A stretch of DNA of 44,401 nucleotides from Candidatus Caenarcanales bacterium. Lineage in GTDB: Bacteria; Cyanobacteriota; Vampirovibrionia; LMEP-6097. This document shows, one piece after another, positions 9,846 through 18,725 of the stretch. The translations under genes were made by a program, and so were the position numbers. Below the pieces are notes generated by a model, which did no database searches, was not told where the DNA came from, and worked only from the letters and a program-made list of their open reading frames with translations. How positions within the stretch are numbered: the first letter of the stretch is position 1; each line of letters starts with the position of its first letter. The stretch is from contig CANHDW010000004.1 in assembly GCA_947459525.1 (NCBI GenBank), forward strand, positions 1 through 44,401, given 5' to 3'.

Positions 9846-10535
9846 ATGGCAATATTAGAAAACAAAGAAAAACTCGATTATTTTATACTAGAAGATTATG
9901 AAGCTGCTAGTGATGAGTTAGTGCGTTCTAATATAGCTAAATTTAAAAGAGTAATTCTTAAGCAGCTTGCACAGCATGCAAGAACTAATGAATCTGCTAT
10001 TTTAGATATTAATGACCCTAATTTTAATGAAATCCTGAAAGCTACAGTAGATAACATTTTCACTGCTGCTGGAAAAGCTTTATTCGATAACGACATACTG
10101 AGTTTGCAGGCCTATAATAGCTTCGGCGAAACCATAGCTGAGTATTACTTTATTCAAGATGAAGATGGTGAAATACACCAAGTCTTTATTTGTGAAGATG
10201 ATGATGGTAGTATAATTCGTGATTATTTCGGGAGATTACAGCTCAGTGATACAGCTCAGCCAGTATGTGTAAATTCAGACGGATCACCAGAATATGAGCT
10301 CTTAGTATTAAGCTTTAAAATTATGAATCATCTAAAATTTATGATTTCAGGTGAGGATAATAATGTAACACCTCTAACTAAAATTACAATTAATTATGCG
10401 ACTGATGAATTAAAAGTCGAGCCATATCACTTAGATAGTGTTCATGATATGAAGAGATTTGCTGAAATAGTTAAAAATTCTGGATTCTCAATGAAAAAAT
10501 CACATCCAATACTTTCAATTTTAGAAATAGGCTAA
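9846..10535 (+). CDS. hypothetical acidic protein (229 aa)
   Basis: ORF in the same co-directional cluster; no family recognised. Confidence 0.65.
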   Translation: MAILENKEKLDYFILEDYEAASDELVRSNIAKFKRVILKQLAQHARTNESAILDINDPNFNEILKATVDNIFTAAGKALFDNDILSLQAYNSFGETIAEYYFIQDEDGEIHQVFICEDDDGSIIRDYFGRLQLSDTAQPVCVNSDGSPEYELLVLSFKIMNHLKFMISGEDNNVTPLTKITINYATDELKVEPYHLDSVHDMKRFAEIVKNSGFSMKKSHPILSILEIG

Positions 10536-10550
10536 TAGAGACTAAGCCTC

Positions 10551-10569
10551 AACTCCATTTTCTGCGTTA
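10551..10569 (-). repeat. Interspersed repeat core, short intergenic copy
   Basis: aactccattttctgcgtta; core matches 31011-31031 and 40785-40803. Confidence 0.7.
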
Positions 10570-10582
10570 GAGATGACATAAT

Positions 10583-10984
10583 ATGTTTATGGTCATGAAG
10601 CGAGATCCTAGTGGCTATGGTAATTTACTAGGTGCAGATTTTGTTGAATATAACGCTGGCAAATGTGTCGTAGAGTTAATCATAACTAAAGAACACCTAA
10701 ACATTGGTGGCACTGTGCATGGTGGAGTAATTAATGGTCTTTTAGATATAGCTCTTTCAGCAGCAGTAACATCAGCCATGCTAGATAAGGCAGAGAAAGT
10801 AGTTACATTGCAGATGAATGTAAATTTCCTTCGAGCAGGAAAGCTTGGCGACAAACTCATTACTACAGCCGAAATCGTAAAAATGGGTTCAACTATAATT
10901 TATGTTGAAGGTGAAATAAAATCAGCAGAAGATAATAAATTAATCGCTAAAGCAAGTGGAGATTGGTTTGTCAAAAATAAGTAA
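10583..10984 (+). CDS. PaaI-like hotdog-fold thioesterase
   Basis: GGTVHGGVINGLLDIALSAAV and VTLQMNVNFLRAG motifs. Confidence 0.85.
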   Translation: MFMVMKRDPSGYGNLLGADFVEYNAGKCVVELIITKEHLNIGGTVHGGVINGLLDIALSAAVTSAMLDKAEKVVTLQMNVNFLRAGKLGDKLITTAEIVKMGSTIIYVEGEIKSAEDNKLIAKASGDWFVKNK

Positions 10985-11783
10985 ATATTTCCTACTTTTA
11001 TTAATTTCTGGAATATTAATCACTCCATTAGCTCTAATCATTCTTACAAGCCTAAAGGAACAGGCACAGATATATTCAAGCACAGCAAGCCTTTTACCAA
11101 ATCCTTTAACTTTCAAAAACTTTATAACTGCTTTTGAAGCTATTGAATTTCTTAAAGCCTTTAAAAATACTTTCTATATAGCCTTTTTTAATATTTTTGG
11201 TGTAGTAATAGCTTCATCTTTAGCAGCTTACGCTTTTTCAGTGCTGGAATGGAAAGGTAGGGATCTTTTTTTCAGTATAACTTTAGGAACCATGATGCTC
11301 CCAGAGATGACTTTATTAATACCACAGTTTCTTCTTTTTAAGGAAACTGGCTTATATGGAGGCTTTCTACCACTTATCATTCCTTATTTCTTTGGTTTAC
11401 CTTATTATATCTTTCTTTTCAGGCAGTTTTTTTTAAGCATACCGAAGACACTAAGGGATTCAGCTAAAATAGATGGAGCCAGCGAATTTACCATATGGCT
11501 AGATATTTATATGGCTCTGTCTAAACCAATAATTATGATAGTCATTTTATTTCAGTTCCTAATATCTTGGAATGATCTATTGAAGCCCAGCATATTTCTA
11601 ATTTCTGAGAAAAACTATACTCTGTCTCTCGCTTTACAACAATATCTTTCACGCCTAGGTGGTGCAGAATGGGGACCCTTAATGGCTGGAGCGATTATCA
11701 TGGTCTTGCCTATTCTCATAATCTTCTTTTTCTCACAAAAAACCTTAATTAAGGGAATAACAATCTCTGGATTAAAAGATTAA
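10956..11783 (+). CDS. carbohydrate ABC transporter permease (MalG-like)
   Basis: multi-TM, EAA-type loop (LRDSAKIDGASEFTIWLDIYMALSKPII); the true start may lie a few codons inside the listed ORF. Confidence 0.88.
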   Translation: MEIGLSKISKYFLLLLISGILITPLALIILTSLKEQAQIYSSTASLLPNPLTFKNFITAFEAIEFLKAFKNTFYIAFFNIFGVVIASSLAAYAFSVLEWKGRDLFFSITLGTMMLPEMTLLIPQFLLFKETGLYGGFLPLIIPYFFGLPYYIFLFRQFFLSIPKTLRDSAKIDGASEFTIWLDIYMALSKPIIMIVILFQFLISWNDLLKPSIFLISEKNYTLSLALQQYLSRLGGAEWGPLMAGAIIMVLPILIIFFFSQKTLIKGITISGLKD

Positions 11784-11794
11784 TTTACCAATTT

Positions 11795-12499
11795 ATGAGT
11801 ACAGATAATAACTCAGGCTTACATCAACGCTACTTACAGGATCAAACCTCTCACTACAGTTCACGCCTAGCTGAATTTGGCTCTATTGCTCAAGCTGATA
11901 GCTGGACTAGTAAAGAAATGTCTACTTTTTATTATAAAAAAGCTACTGCGATGTTTAAAGACTATATTAACTACAACGTTTTTAATTCAGAAAATAAATT
12001 AAAACTTCTTGATATTGGTTCTGGGAATGGCTTTTATGCAGAATATTTAAAAGAATCTAAATTACTTGAAAGCATAAATTATACGGGAATTGAAATAAAC
12101 CCTAAATCCTGTGAGGCGGCTCAAGCTAAAAATTTAGCTGTAAATTTTATTAACGATGATTTTGCACAGATGAAATTTGGCTTTAAACCTTTTCATTTCG
12201 GTACCATGATAGGCACCTTTGCAATTTTTGACTCACTTAGTAGCTCTGAAGCTCAAGCGTATATTTTCACCAATATTCAAAAAGCTTTTAACTGCTGTGA
12301 ATATGGTCTTGCACTCTTAATTTCGAAATTCCTGTTAGATGATGGATCCATCCAAAAATTTTTTAGTTCATTAACTCAAATTTCAAGCAATATTAATTTC
12401 GACACTAGTCTTTTTGGAAACTATATAGCCGTATATTTATATCAAAATAGACACTCAACTGAATTTTACAATCTCAGTAAAAACAACATGGGCGTGTAG
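11795..12499 (+). CDS. class I SAM-dependent methyltransferase-like protein
   Basis: LLDIGSGNGFYAEYL motif I; stop codon supplied by repeat copy at 12490. Confidence 0.65.
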   Translation: MSTDNNSGLHQRYLQDQTSHYSSRLAEFGSIAQADSWTSKEMSTFYYKKATAMFKDYINYNVFNSENKLKLLDIGSGNGFYAEYLKESKLLESINYTGIEINPKSCEAAQAKNLAVNFINDDFAQMKFGFKPFHFGTMIGTFAIFDSLSSSEAQAYIFTNIQKAFNCCEYGLALLISKFLLDDGSIQKFFSSLTQISSNINFDTSLFGNYIAVYLYQNRHSTEFYNLSKNNMGV

Positions 12500-12552
12500 T
12501 GGAATTCCAATTTTTGCGTTAGCCTTGAACTTGCACGTTTGCGAGCAGTGCC
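12490..12552 (-). repeat. Interspersed repeat, most complete two-module intergenic copy
   Basis: gggcgtgtagtggaattccaatttttgcgttagccttgaacttgcacgtttgcgagcagtgcc; links the 5755-type end to the 4436-type end. Confidence 0.88.
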
Positions 12553-12571
12553 AACATGGTAAATTACTAAT

Positions 12572-13882
12572 ATGAGAGACGAACAAGCTTACTTAATTAG
12601 CGACGCAGAATACCTATCCCCTGCACTAGGAAGAGTTTTTCATTTCGTAGCTAAAAGAGCCTCTGGGTCATATATTTATGATCTGAATGAAAAGCCATAT
12701 CTTGATATGACGAGTGGCATTGCCGTAAATCAGCTTGGGCATTCACATCCAGAAGTAGTAGAAGCTATAACCAAACAAGCTCAAGAAAGTATTCATACTA
12801 GCTGTGTCGTTCACTATCCCGCCAACATCGAACTAGCTGAAGCTTTAGCTGGAATTATGCCAGGTGACATTAACAGCACTTTTTTCTGCAATAGTGGTGC
12901 TGAAGCAGCTGATGGTGCACTTAAATTAATTAAAATTCTACAGCCCGGGCGTAATAATTTTATAGTTCACCGCGGCTCTTTTCATGGAAGAACTTTAGGA
13001 GCCACAGCACTTACCACATCTAAAGCCTCTTACCGTAAGTACTTTGACCCACTTATCCCAGGTGTTAATGTTATTAATTTTCCTAATACTTTCGCCTGTA
13101 AAACTATAGATGAACGCCGCAGTTTTGAAAATCAGATGCATAAAGAAATAGAATTGATGTTTGCGACACATGTCGCTCCAGAATCAGTCGCTGCAATATT
13201 CATAGAGCCAGTTTTAGGTGAAGGTGGTTATTTACCAGCACCGATAGAATACGTAAATTATCTAAAACATCTTCGCACGCTTTGCGATAAACACGGAATA
13301 TTATTAGTCTTTGATGAAGTCCAAAGCGGCATGGCAAGAACAGGAAAATGGTTCGCCTCTGAGCACTATGGAGTGGTACCTGATATTCAATTAATGGCGA
13401 AGGGACTTTCAGGTGGCTTACCACTAGGCGCCTTTGCGACCAGAAAAGAACTCATGTATAAAATGCCTCCAGGGTCACACGGTAGTACTTATGGCGGTAA
13501 CCCTATCTGTTGCAGGGCTGCTTTGAAAATGATCGAAATAATTAAACGAGATAAAGTTTTGGATAAAGTTTTGGACAGTTCAGAGTATATTTTTAAATAC
13601 TTTGAGAATAAATTCCCGGGTTCTAATTCCCACAAGCTCAGTGACACTGAGATACACAGCCCAGTTAAAGTTAGAGGTCTAGGTTTAATGATAGGTCTTG
13701 AGTTTGCTTCAGGTGAAATTACTACTAAAATTAAAGAATATGCTTACTCTAAACAAGTCCTGGTCTTACCTTGCGGAGCTTATGGCAATATTATCAGATT
13801 AGCCCCAGATTTAACTATGAGTGAAGCTGATATACAGAAAGGCTTAGATATCATTGCTGAAGCTATAAAATTATACTGTTAA
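12572..13882 (+). CDS. class III PLP aminotransferase (4-aminobutyrate / acetylornithine aminotransferase family)
   Basis: SGAEAADGALKL, FHGRTLGA, FDEVQSGMARTGKWFA, MAKGLSGGLPLGAF, GSTYGGNP motifs. Confidence 0.92.
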   Translation: MRDEQAYLISDAEYLSPALGRVFHFVAKRASGSYIYDLNEKPYLDMTSGIAVNQLGHSHPEVVEAITKQAQESIHTSCVVHYPANIELAEALAGIMPGDINSTFFCNSGAEAADGALKLIKILQPGRNNFIVHRGSFHGRTLGATALTTSKASYRKYFDPLIPGVNVINFPNTFACKTIDERRSFENQMHKEIELMFATHVAPESVAAIFIEPVLGEGGYLPAPIEYVNYLKHLRTLCDKHGILLVFDEVQSGMARTGKWFASEHYGVVPDIQLMAKGLSGGLPLGAFATRKELMYKMPPGSHGSTYGGNPICCRAALKMIEIIKRDKVLDKVLDSSEYIFKYFENKFPGSNSHKLSDTEIHSPVKVRGLGLMIGLEFASGEITTKIKEYAYSKQVLVLPCGAYGNIIRLAPDLTMSEADIQKGLDIIAEAIKLYC

Positions 13883-13962
13883 GCTCGGTACTCGACAGCC
13901 TTTCCCACATTTTCATAAATAAACTAGCTAAGTAGTGCTTCTTCACGAGATAATAATTACTT

Positions 13963-15432
13963 ATGACAGCGGAAATCCAAGATAACTTATTAATCAATAA
14001 AAATCCCCGTAATCTTAGTGAAATTATATCTGAACAGACCATATCTACCGATTTTGAAATCGATAAAATGGTTTATAAATCAGTTAAAGCTTTTAAAACT
14101 TGGTCTCAGATTCCAGCACCAGAAAGAGCTAAATATTTACTTAAATGTGCGAAAAATTACATTGAGCATAAAGAACATTACGCAAAGATATTACACTCAG
14201 AGAATGGAAAATCGTTAGAAGAAGCACGAGGAGAGATACAAGAGGTTATAGATACACTGGAATTCTTTGCTGGTGAGGGAAGAAGGCTATATGGAATAGT
14301 CGGAAATTCTGAAATGCCTAATAAATCCATCTATACTATAAAACAGCCTATAGGACCAGCTTTATTAATTACAGCTTGGAATTTTCCTGCTGCTGTACCT
14401 AGCTGGAAAATAGCACCTTGTTTAATTTCGGGTAATACCTTCATTCTAAAACCATCTGAAAATGCACCTTTAAGCGGTAAAATTTTAGTTGATGTTCTTA
14501 ATGACTGCGGCTTACCTGAAGGAGTCGCTCAACTAGCGATAGGTGGAAGTGATGTATCAAGTAAATTACTAGCTAAAACAGAAATTAAGATAGTTAGTTT
14601 TACTGGTTCAACAGCGGTTGGACAGATTGTTGCCGAAAATGCAGCTAAGTCTTTTAAAAAATGTGCTTTAGAATTAGGTGGTAAAAATAGCTGTGTGGTT
14701 TTAGATGATGCAGACTCTAAATTAGTAATAGAAGGATTAGTCTGGGGAGCATACGGCACTGCTGGTCAACGCTGTACTAGCACTAGTCGATTGATTATAA
14801 ATAAACATAAGGGCGATGAAATAATACCTACTTTAATAGAAAAGATCTCAGCTTTTTATGATAAAGCCCATAAAAAAGGGGCTGATAACTACGCCCCTAT
14901 CATCAGCCATAAGCAGTTATTAAAAATAGATAAACTAGTCCAAGAAGGTCTAGATGCTGGTGCTGAACGAATTTGTGGTGGAAAAATTTTGGATGATGGT
15001 TCTAACGGTGGCTATTACTATGCTCCGACTATTTTAAAAATTAAAGCCTCAAACCCTCTCGCTAAAACAGAAATATTTGGTCCAGTCCTTTCCGTACTTG
15101 AATTAGACGAAAAAGACCCTGAAAAATTTCTAGATGAAGCCCTAGAAATCGCAAATGATGTAGATTATGGTCTATCTAATGCTATTTACACTCAAAATAT
15201 AAATCTTGGCATGAAAGCCTTACACAGATTTGAATCTGGTCTAGTATACCTTAATGCACCAACTATTGGAGCAGAATGTGGCGGAGCGAGCTTTTTTGGT
15301 GGCTGGAAGCAGACGGGCAATGGCTCTCGTGAAGGAGGCTATGCTGCTTTAGATACTTATACTCAGTTTAAAACTATTTCTATAGATTATTCGGCGGCTT
15401 TGCAGAAGGCGCAGATTAGTAATTATCAATAG
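13963..15432 (+). CDS. aldehyde dehydrogenase family (succinate-semialdehyde dehydrogenase-like)
   Basis: TAWNFPAAVPSWKIAPCLISGN, SFTGSTAVGQ, ELGGKN, GQRCTSTSR motifs; adjacent to aminotransferase. Confidence 0.9.
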   Translation: MTAEIQDNLLINKNPRNLSEIISEQTISTDFEIDKMVYKSVKAFKTWSQIPAPERAKYLLKCAKNYIEHKEHYAKILHSENGKSLEEARGEIQEVIDTLEFFAGEGRRLYGIVGNSEMPNKSIYTIKQPIGPALLITAWNFPAAVPSWKIAPCLISGNTFILKPSENAPLSGKILVDVLNDCGLPEGVAQLAIGGSDVSSKLLAKTEIKIVSFTGSTAVGQIVAENAAKSFKKCALELGGKNSCVVLDDADSKLVIEGLVWGAYGTAGQRCTSTSRLIINKHKGDEIIPTLIEKISAFYDKAHKKGADNYAPIISHKQLLKIDKLVQEGLDAGAERICGGKILDDGSNGGYYYAPTILKIKASNPLAKTEIFGPVLSVLELDEKDPEKFLDEALEIANDVDYGLSNAIYTQNINLGMKALHRFESGLVYLNAPTIGAECGGASFFGGWKQTGNGSREGGYAALDTYTQFKTISIDYSAALQKAQISNYQ

Positions 15433-15434
15433 GA

Positions 15435-15510
15435 GGCTTTTGCATAGTGCTTCGCTTCACCCCACACTGCGTGTGGGTCCCCGAGTTCAGCTCTTCACTA
15501 TGCAAAAGCC
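15435..15510. terminator. long nested hairpin between convergent genes (15-bp perfect outer stem)
   Basis: ggcttttgcatagtg (15435-15449) / cactatgcaaaagcc (15496-15510), with inner cccacac/gtgtggg hairpin. Confidence 0.65.
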
Positions 15511-15525
15511 GTAGGGGGGGATTCA

Positions 15526-16473
15526 TTATGTTAGGACTGTTTCTAGGTCTGGAGAATATGCTATGCTCCTACCTGCATCTCTAATTTTTTTTAACTCATC
15601 TGCTTGTACACTTAAACTCGAAGCAGTTGTTTCTTCATTCTTAAAAGTTAAACCCAATGCCTTAAACCATGCTTGATTTGTAGAATCATTTCTAGAGTTT
15701 AAATTGTTTAAGTCACTAACAAGACCTCCAACTAGCTTTCTCAAAGATTGGGTCTCTGGAGCTTCATCTGGAATTAACGCTACATGAGCATCTCTTAGCT
15801 TACTTTTTATATTTTTTATTTCTTCTTTCGGCAGTGAACCACTCTCTACTTCCTGTTTCAATAATTCAGCAATCTCAACTTGCTCTTCTGGTGTTGGTTC
15901 TTTACCAGTAGCACCGATCTGTGAAAGCTTGTTTTGAGCACTAATAGGACTTGACACAGAGAGATACTGCTTCAAAGCCTCATCCGCTTCCTTCTGCAAA
16001 GCTTCTTGAGTAGGATACTTCCCACCATCATTTGAATACGGTTCTAGACCGCGACCAGCGATATAAATAAAACCATCCGCATCTTTATAAACTTGGTCAA
16101 AACCTGCGTACTGATTTCTAATATTCGGTGTATACAATTTGCTTAAAGCTTGATACTGCTCGGTAGCCTTCTGCGAAACCTCTGGATCATCAGAATTAAG
16201 ATTCTCATTCAAGTCTACATTACTAACAGTCTTGTGGCTCAATAAAAGCTCAGTGAGTCTCTCTGCGTTTGTTGGTTCTTGACGCGAGGAAGAAGAGATA
16301 GTGACCTGATCAGCAGAAGTATCTACTACCTTGGTATCAGCTGATTCACCCACAACAGGAGCGACACCAGGAGTTTTAGTAGTCTTCAAAGCCACTAAAG
16401 CATATGGATTATAACTATTATCAATACCTGCCATTTTATACTTAGCTTTTTTACTTCTACTAACATTACACAT
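15526..16473 (-). CDS. hypothetical Ser/Thr-rich protein (start may be the internal MAGIDNSYNP)
   Basis: ORF; no family recognised. Confidence 0.6.
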   Translation of the reverse strand: MCNVSRSKKAKYKMAGIDNSYNPYALVALKTTKTPGVAPVVGESADTKVVDTSADQVTISSSSRQEPTNAERLTELLLSHKTVSNVDLNENLNSDDPEVSQKATEQYQALSKLYTPNIRNQYAGFDQVYKDADGFIYIAGRGLEPYSNDGGKYPTQEALQKEADEALKQYLSVSSPISAQNKLSQIGATGKEPTPEEQVEIAELLKQEVESGSLPKEEIKNIKSKLRDAHVALIPDEAPETQSLRKLVGGLVSDLNNLNSRNDSTNQAWFKALGLTFKNEETTASSLSVQADELKKIRDAGRSIAYSPDLETVLT

Positions 16474-16538
16474 ATACCTTAAGAATCAGTTAATGAGTAA
16501 ATATAGAATAGCTTTATTATACTAAGAAAGCTAAAACT

Positions 16539-18725
16539 TTAGCTTTTCATTTTATTCAAAAAACGCCTCTGCAGAAAAATCACCACAAAAATAAAAACGA
16601 ACTCTATAAAAAAGTAACTTAAAAGATTAATCATCAAGCCTTCGGTAAAACCATAAGAATGTAAACCCACACCAAGTAAATTCACACCGAACCAAGACAG
16701 CATAACCACCATAGTTCCGATAATGGCAAAAACAGCCACACCAAAATCTTTGATATAGCCAGCTAACCTAGCGTGCAGGGTAATCGCCGTCCAAAGAATA
16801 ATTAATAAAGCTCCATTTTCTTTAGGGTCCCAGCCCCAGAAGCGTCCCCAGGATTGATCTGCCCATATGCCACCGAGCATAGTGCCGAGAAAAGTGAAAC
16901 AGAGACCGAATCCTATCATTCCTAAAATAATCTTATTTAAAAACTTTAGATCTATCTCTGAAACAAGAGTGTGATGTGACTGAACTGAAACCATAAAATC
17001 ATGATAAGGATCATCTGCTGCAATGGTCTCATTCAGCGAAAGATGGCGCTGTCTTATTAAATACTTAATTAAATAAACATGTCCGATTAAACCGGCTAAA
17101 GAAACCCCGGCATAACCTATCATTTCTGCTATAACATGGGTACTTAACCAAAAATTAGAATCTAAAACAGCGATTAAAACCTTCATGCTATCGCCATCCG
17201 TAACGAATTTAGAAGCGATTAACAGAAGAGCGAAGGCAGATAAACTCCCCAAGAAAGTGCTTATCTCTTTTTCCTTGGTAATGAATTTTAAAATTAATCC
17301 TAGTAAAGCAGTCACAAAAGCAACAAAGACAAAAGTCTCATAGAGATTACTAACTGGTGCTCGCTCTAGAATAAAGATTCTCAGCGTAATAGCGAGAGCG
17401 TGAAGCGCAAAGCCTATTAGGAAGAATACAGAAGCAAGTTTTCCAGTATCATAACTTTTAGTAATAATATTTAAAAAACCTGAGCTTTTGTCCGAAGACT
17501 TCCTTCCATAGAATGCTATAGACCTGAACACTAAAAGCAAAAGAGAGAGTAAATAAAGAAGCTGTGCCTTGACCAAAGGATTCACTCTGTTGTAAAGCAG
17601 TTCTAGGCTTAGCTTTGGCTGTGATTTACTTAAAGACTTTATGTAAGTGAAACTCAGCTCATTTAAAGTTTTCACTGATTCTTTAAACACCTTAATATCA
17701 GCAGTATCATAAGCCTGCTGTAATTTCTGACAAGATATTAATGAGTCTAACTGAGTAGAACTAGCTAAAGTTTTGATCTCATCAGACTGTGACTGAATTT
17801 CATAAAAATAAGTCCAAGGGTTGACAAACTCTAAATGCCCTTCTTGATCCACAGCAGTGTCCTTAGGTAGCGGATTTACTAAGATAGCTGTGACTTCTTC
17901 TCTTCTGAAAATATTTAAATACTCTCTATAACTCTCTATCCATGAATAAAGTACGAAGCCTAGCTTAACAGCATCAGGTTTTAAAGCAGATGCAGAATTA
18001 ATAATCTGCTCTAGCTCTGAGGCTTTACCCACAATATTAAATAAACTAATCTCTGCATTTTCATCACCCTCATTAATTCCTAAGGCTATTAATAATTCAG
18101 GCTTAGCCAAATCAGCGAGCATAGGTTTTCTCTGAAATAAACTGAAACTACTGGCTATCTGAGTAAATTCATGAAAATTATTAGAAACTCTAATTAACTC
18201 CTTCTCTACTAAAGATCTTTTCTCCTCTGGCTTGCTCTCAGCTTGGGCAGCAAGCTGATTTAAAGTAGAAATACTCTCACGCAATTCATCATAGCTATAA
18301 CGACGATGCGAATCTACAGCTACATTAATCGCAGTTAAAACTTCTGGGTTATTAATTAAAAAAAGCTTAGCTGAATAGATTAAATCTGGCTCAAAGACTG
18401 CTGCTGTAAGCCATTCCATATAAGTGATTTTTTTAGTTTTATTAACAGACTTTAAAGTAGGGGATTTACCCGCACGAGTTTTATTTTCACTGAGATTTAA
18501 TTTAATAGAAGTTTTCCCCGAAAACTGTAAAAGCTTAGTTCTAGCATAACTATCAAGAGGCTTATATCGCCCTTGATCTAAAATTAAAAGCCCTGAAAAT
18601 GGCTTAGAGAGACTTTTTATCTTTTCTAAATTAGGCTCATCTGCTGAAACTCCACTGAAAGACAGTAAGATTACCAATAATAAGAAATAACGCAGAAAAG
18701 GTAGTTTTAAAACGGTCTCTCTCAT
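16539..18725 (-). CDS. ccsA: cytochrome c biogenesis protein CcsA (system II) with long N-terminal extracytoplasmic extension
   Basis: WGWDPKENGALLIILWTAITLHAR haem-handling WWD-type motif and multi-TM C-terminus; overlaps upstream ResB-like ORF. Confidence 0.93.
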   Translation of the reverse strand: MRETVLKLPFLRYFLLLVILLSFSGVSADEPNLEKIKSLSKPFSGLLILDQGRYKPLDSYARTKLLQFSGKTSIKLNLSENKTRAGKSPTLKSVNKTKKITYMEWLTAAVFEPDLIYSAKLFLINNPEVLTAINVAVDSHRRYSYDELRESISTLNQLAAQAESKPEEKRSLVEKELIRVSNNFHEFTQIASSFSLFQRKPMLADLAKPELLIALGINEGDENAEISLFNIVGKASELEQIINSASALKPDAVKLGFVLYSWIESYREYLNIFRREEVTAILVNPLPKDTAVDQEGHLEFVNPWTYFYEIQSQSDEIKTLASSTQLDSLISCQKLQQAYDTADIKVFKESVKTLNELSFTYIKSLSKSQPKLSLELLYNRVNPLVKAQLLYLLSLLLLVFRSIAFYGRKSSDKSSGFLNIITKSYDTGKLASVFFLIGFALHALAITLRIFILERAPVSNLYETFVFVAFVTALLGLILKFITKEKEISTFLGSLSAFALLLIASKFVTDGDSMKVLIAVLDSNFWLSTHVIAEMIGYAGVSLAGLIGHVYLIKYLIRQRHLSLNETIAADDPYHDFMVSVQSHHTLVSEIDLKFLNKIILGMIGFGLCFTFLGTMLGGIWADQSWGRFWGWDPKENGALLIILWTAITLHARLAGYIKDFGVAVFAIIGTMVVMLSWFGVNLLGVGLHSYGFTEGLMINLLSYFFIEFVFIFVVIFLQRRFLNKMKS
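18043..18073 (-). repeat. Candidate diverged coding-repeat copy inside ccsA
   Basis: aaactaatctctgcattttcatcaccctcat compared with aactctattctctgcgttttcagctt; encodes EGDENAEISLFN in the family frame. Confidence 0.45.

Noticed and set aside
16255-16285. ctctctgcgtttgttggttc in ORF 15526 as a repeat copy
   Set aside because: Only about 10 bases match and the flanks do not; the encoded PTNAERL does not follow the family peptide.
16527-16546. aaagctaaa-ac-tttagcttt dyad at the ccsA stop codon
   Set aside because: Short AT-rich palindrome, expected at some frequency in this composition; weak as a terminator.
18688-18705. aacgcagaaaaggtagtt resembling the repeat core at the start of ccsA
   Set aside because: It is antisense to the gene, unlike all other in-gene copies, and falls in a signal-peptide-like segment; the match is short.
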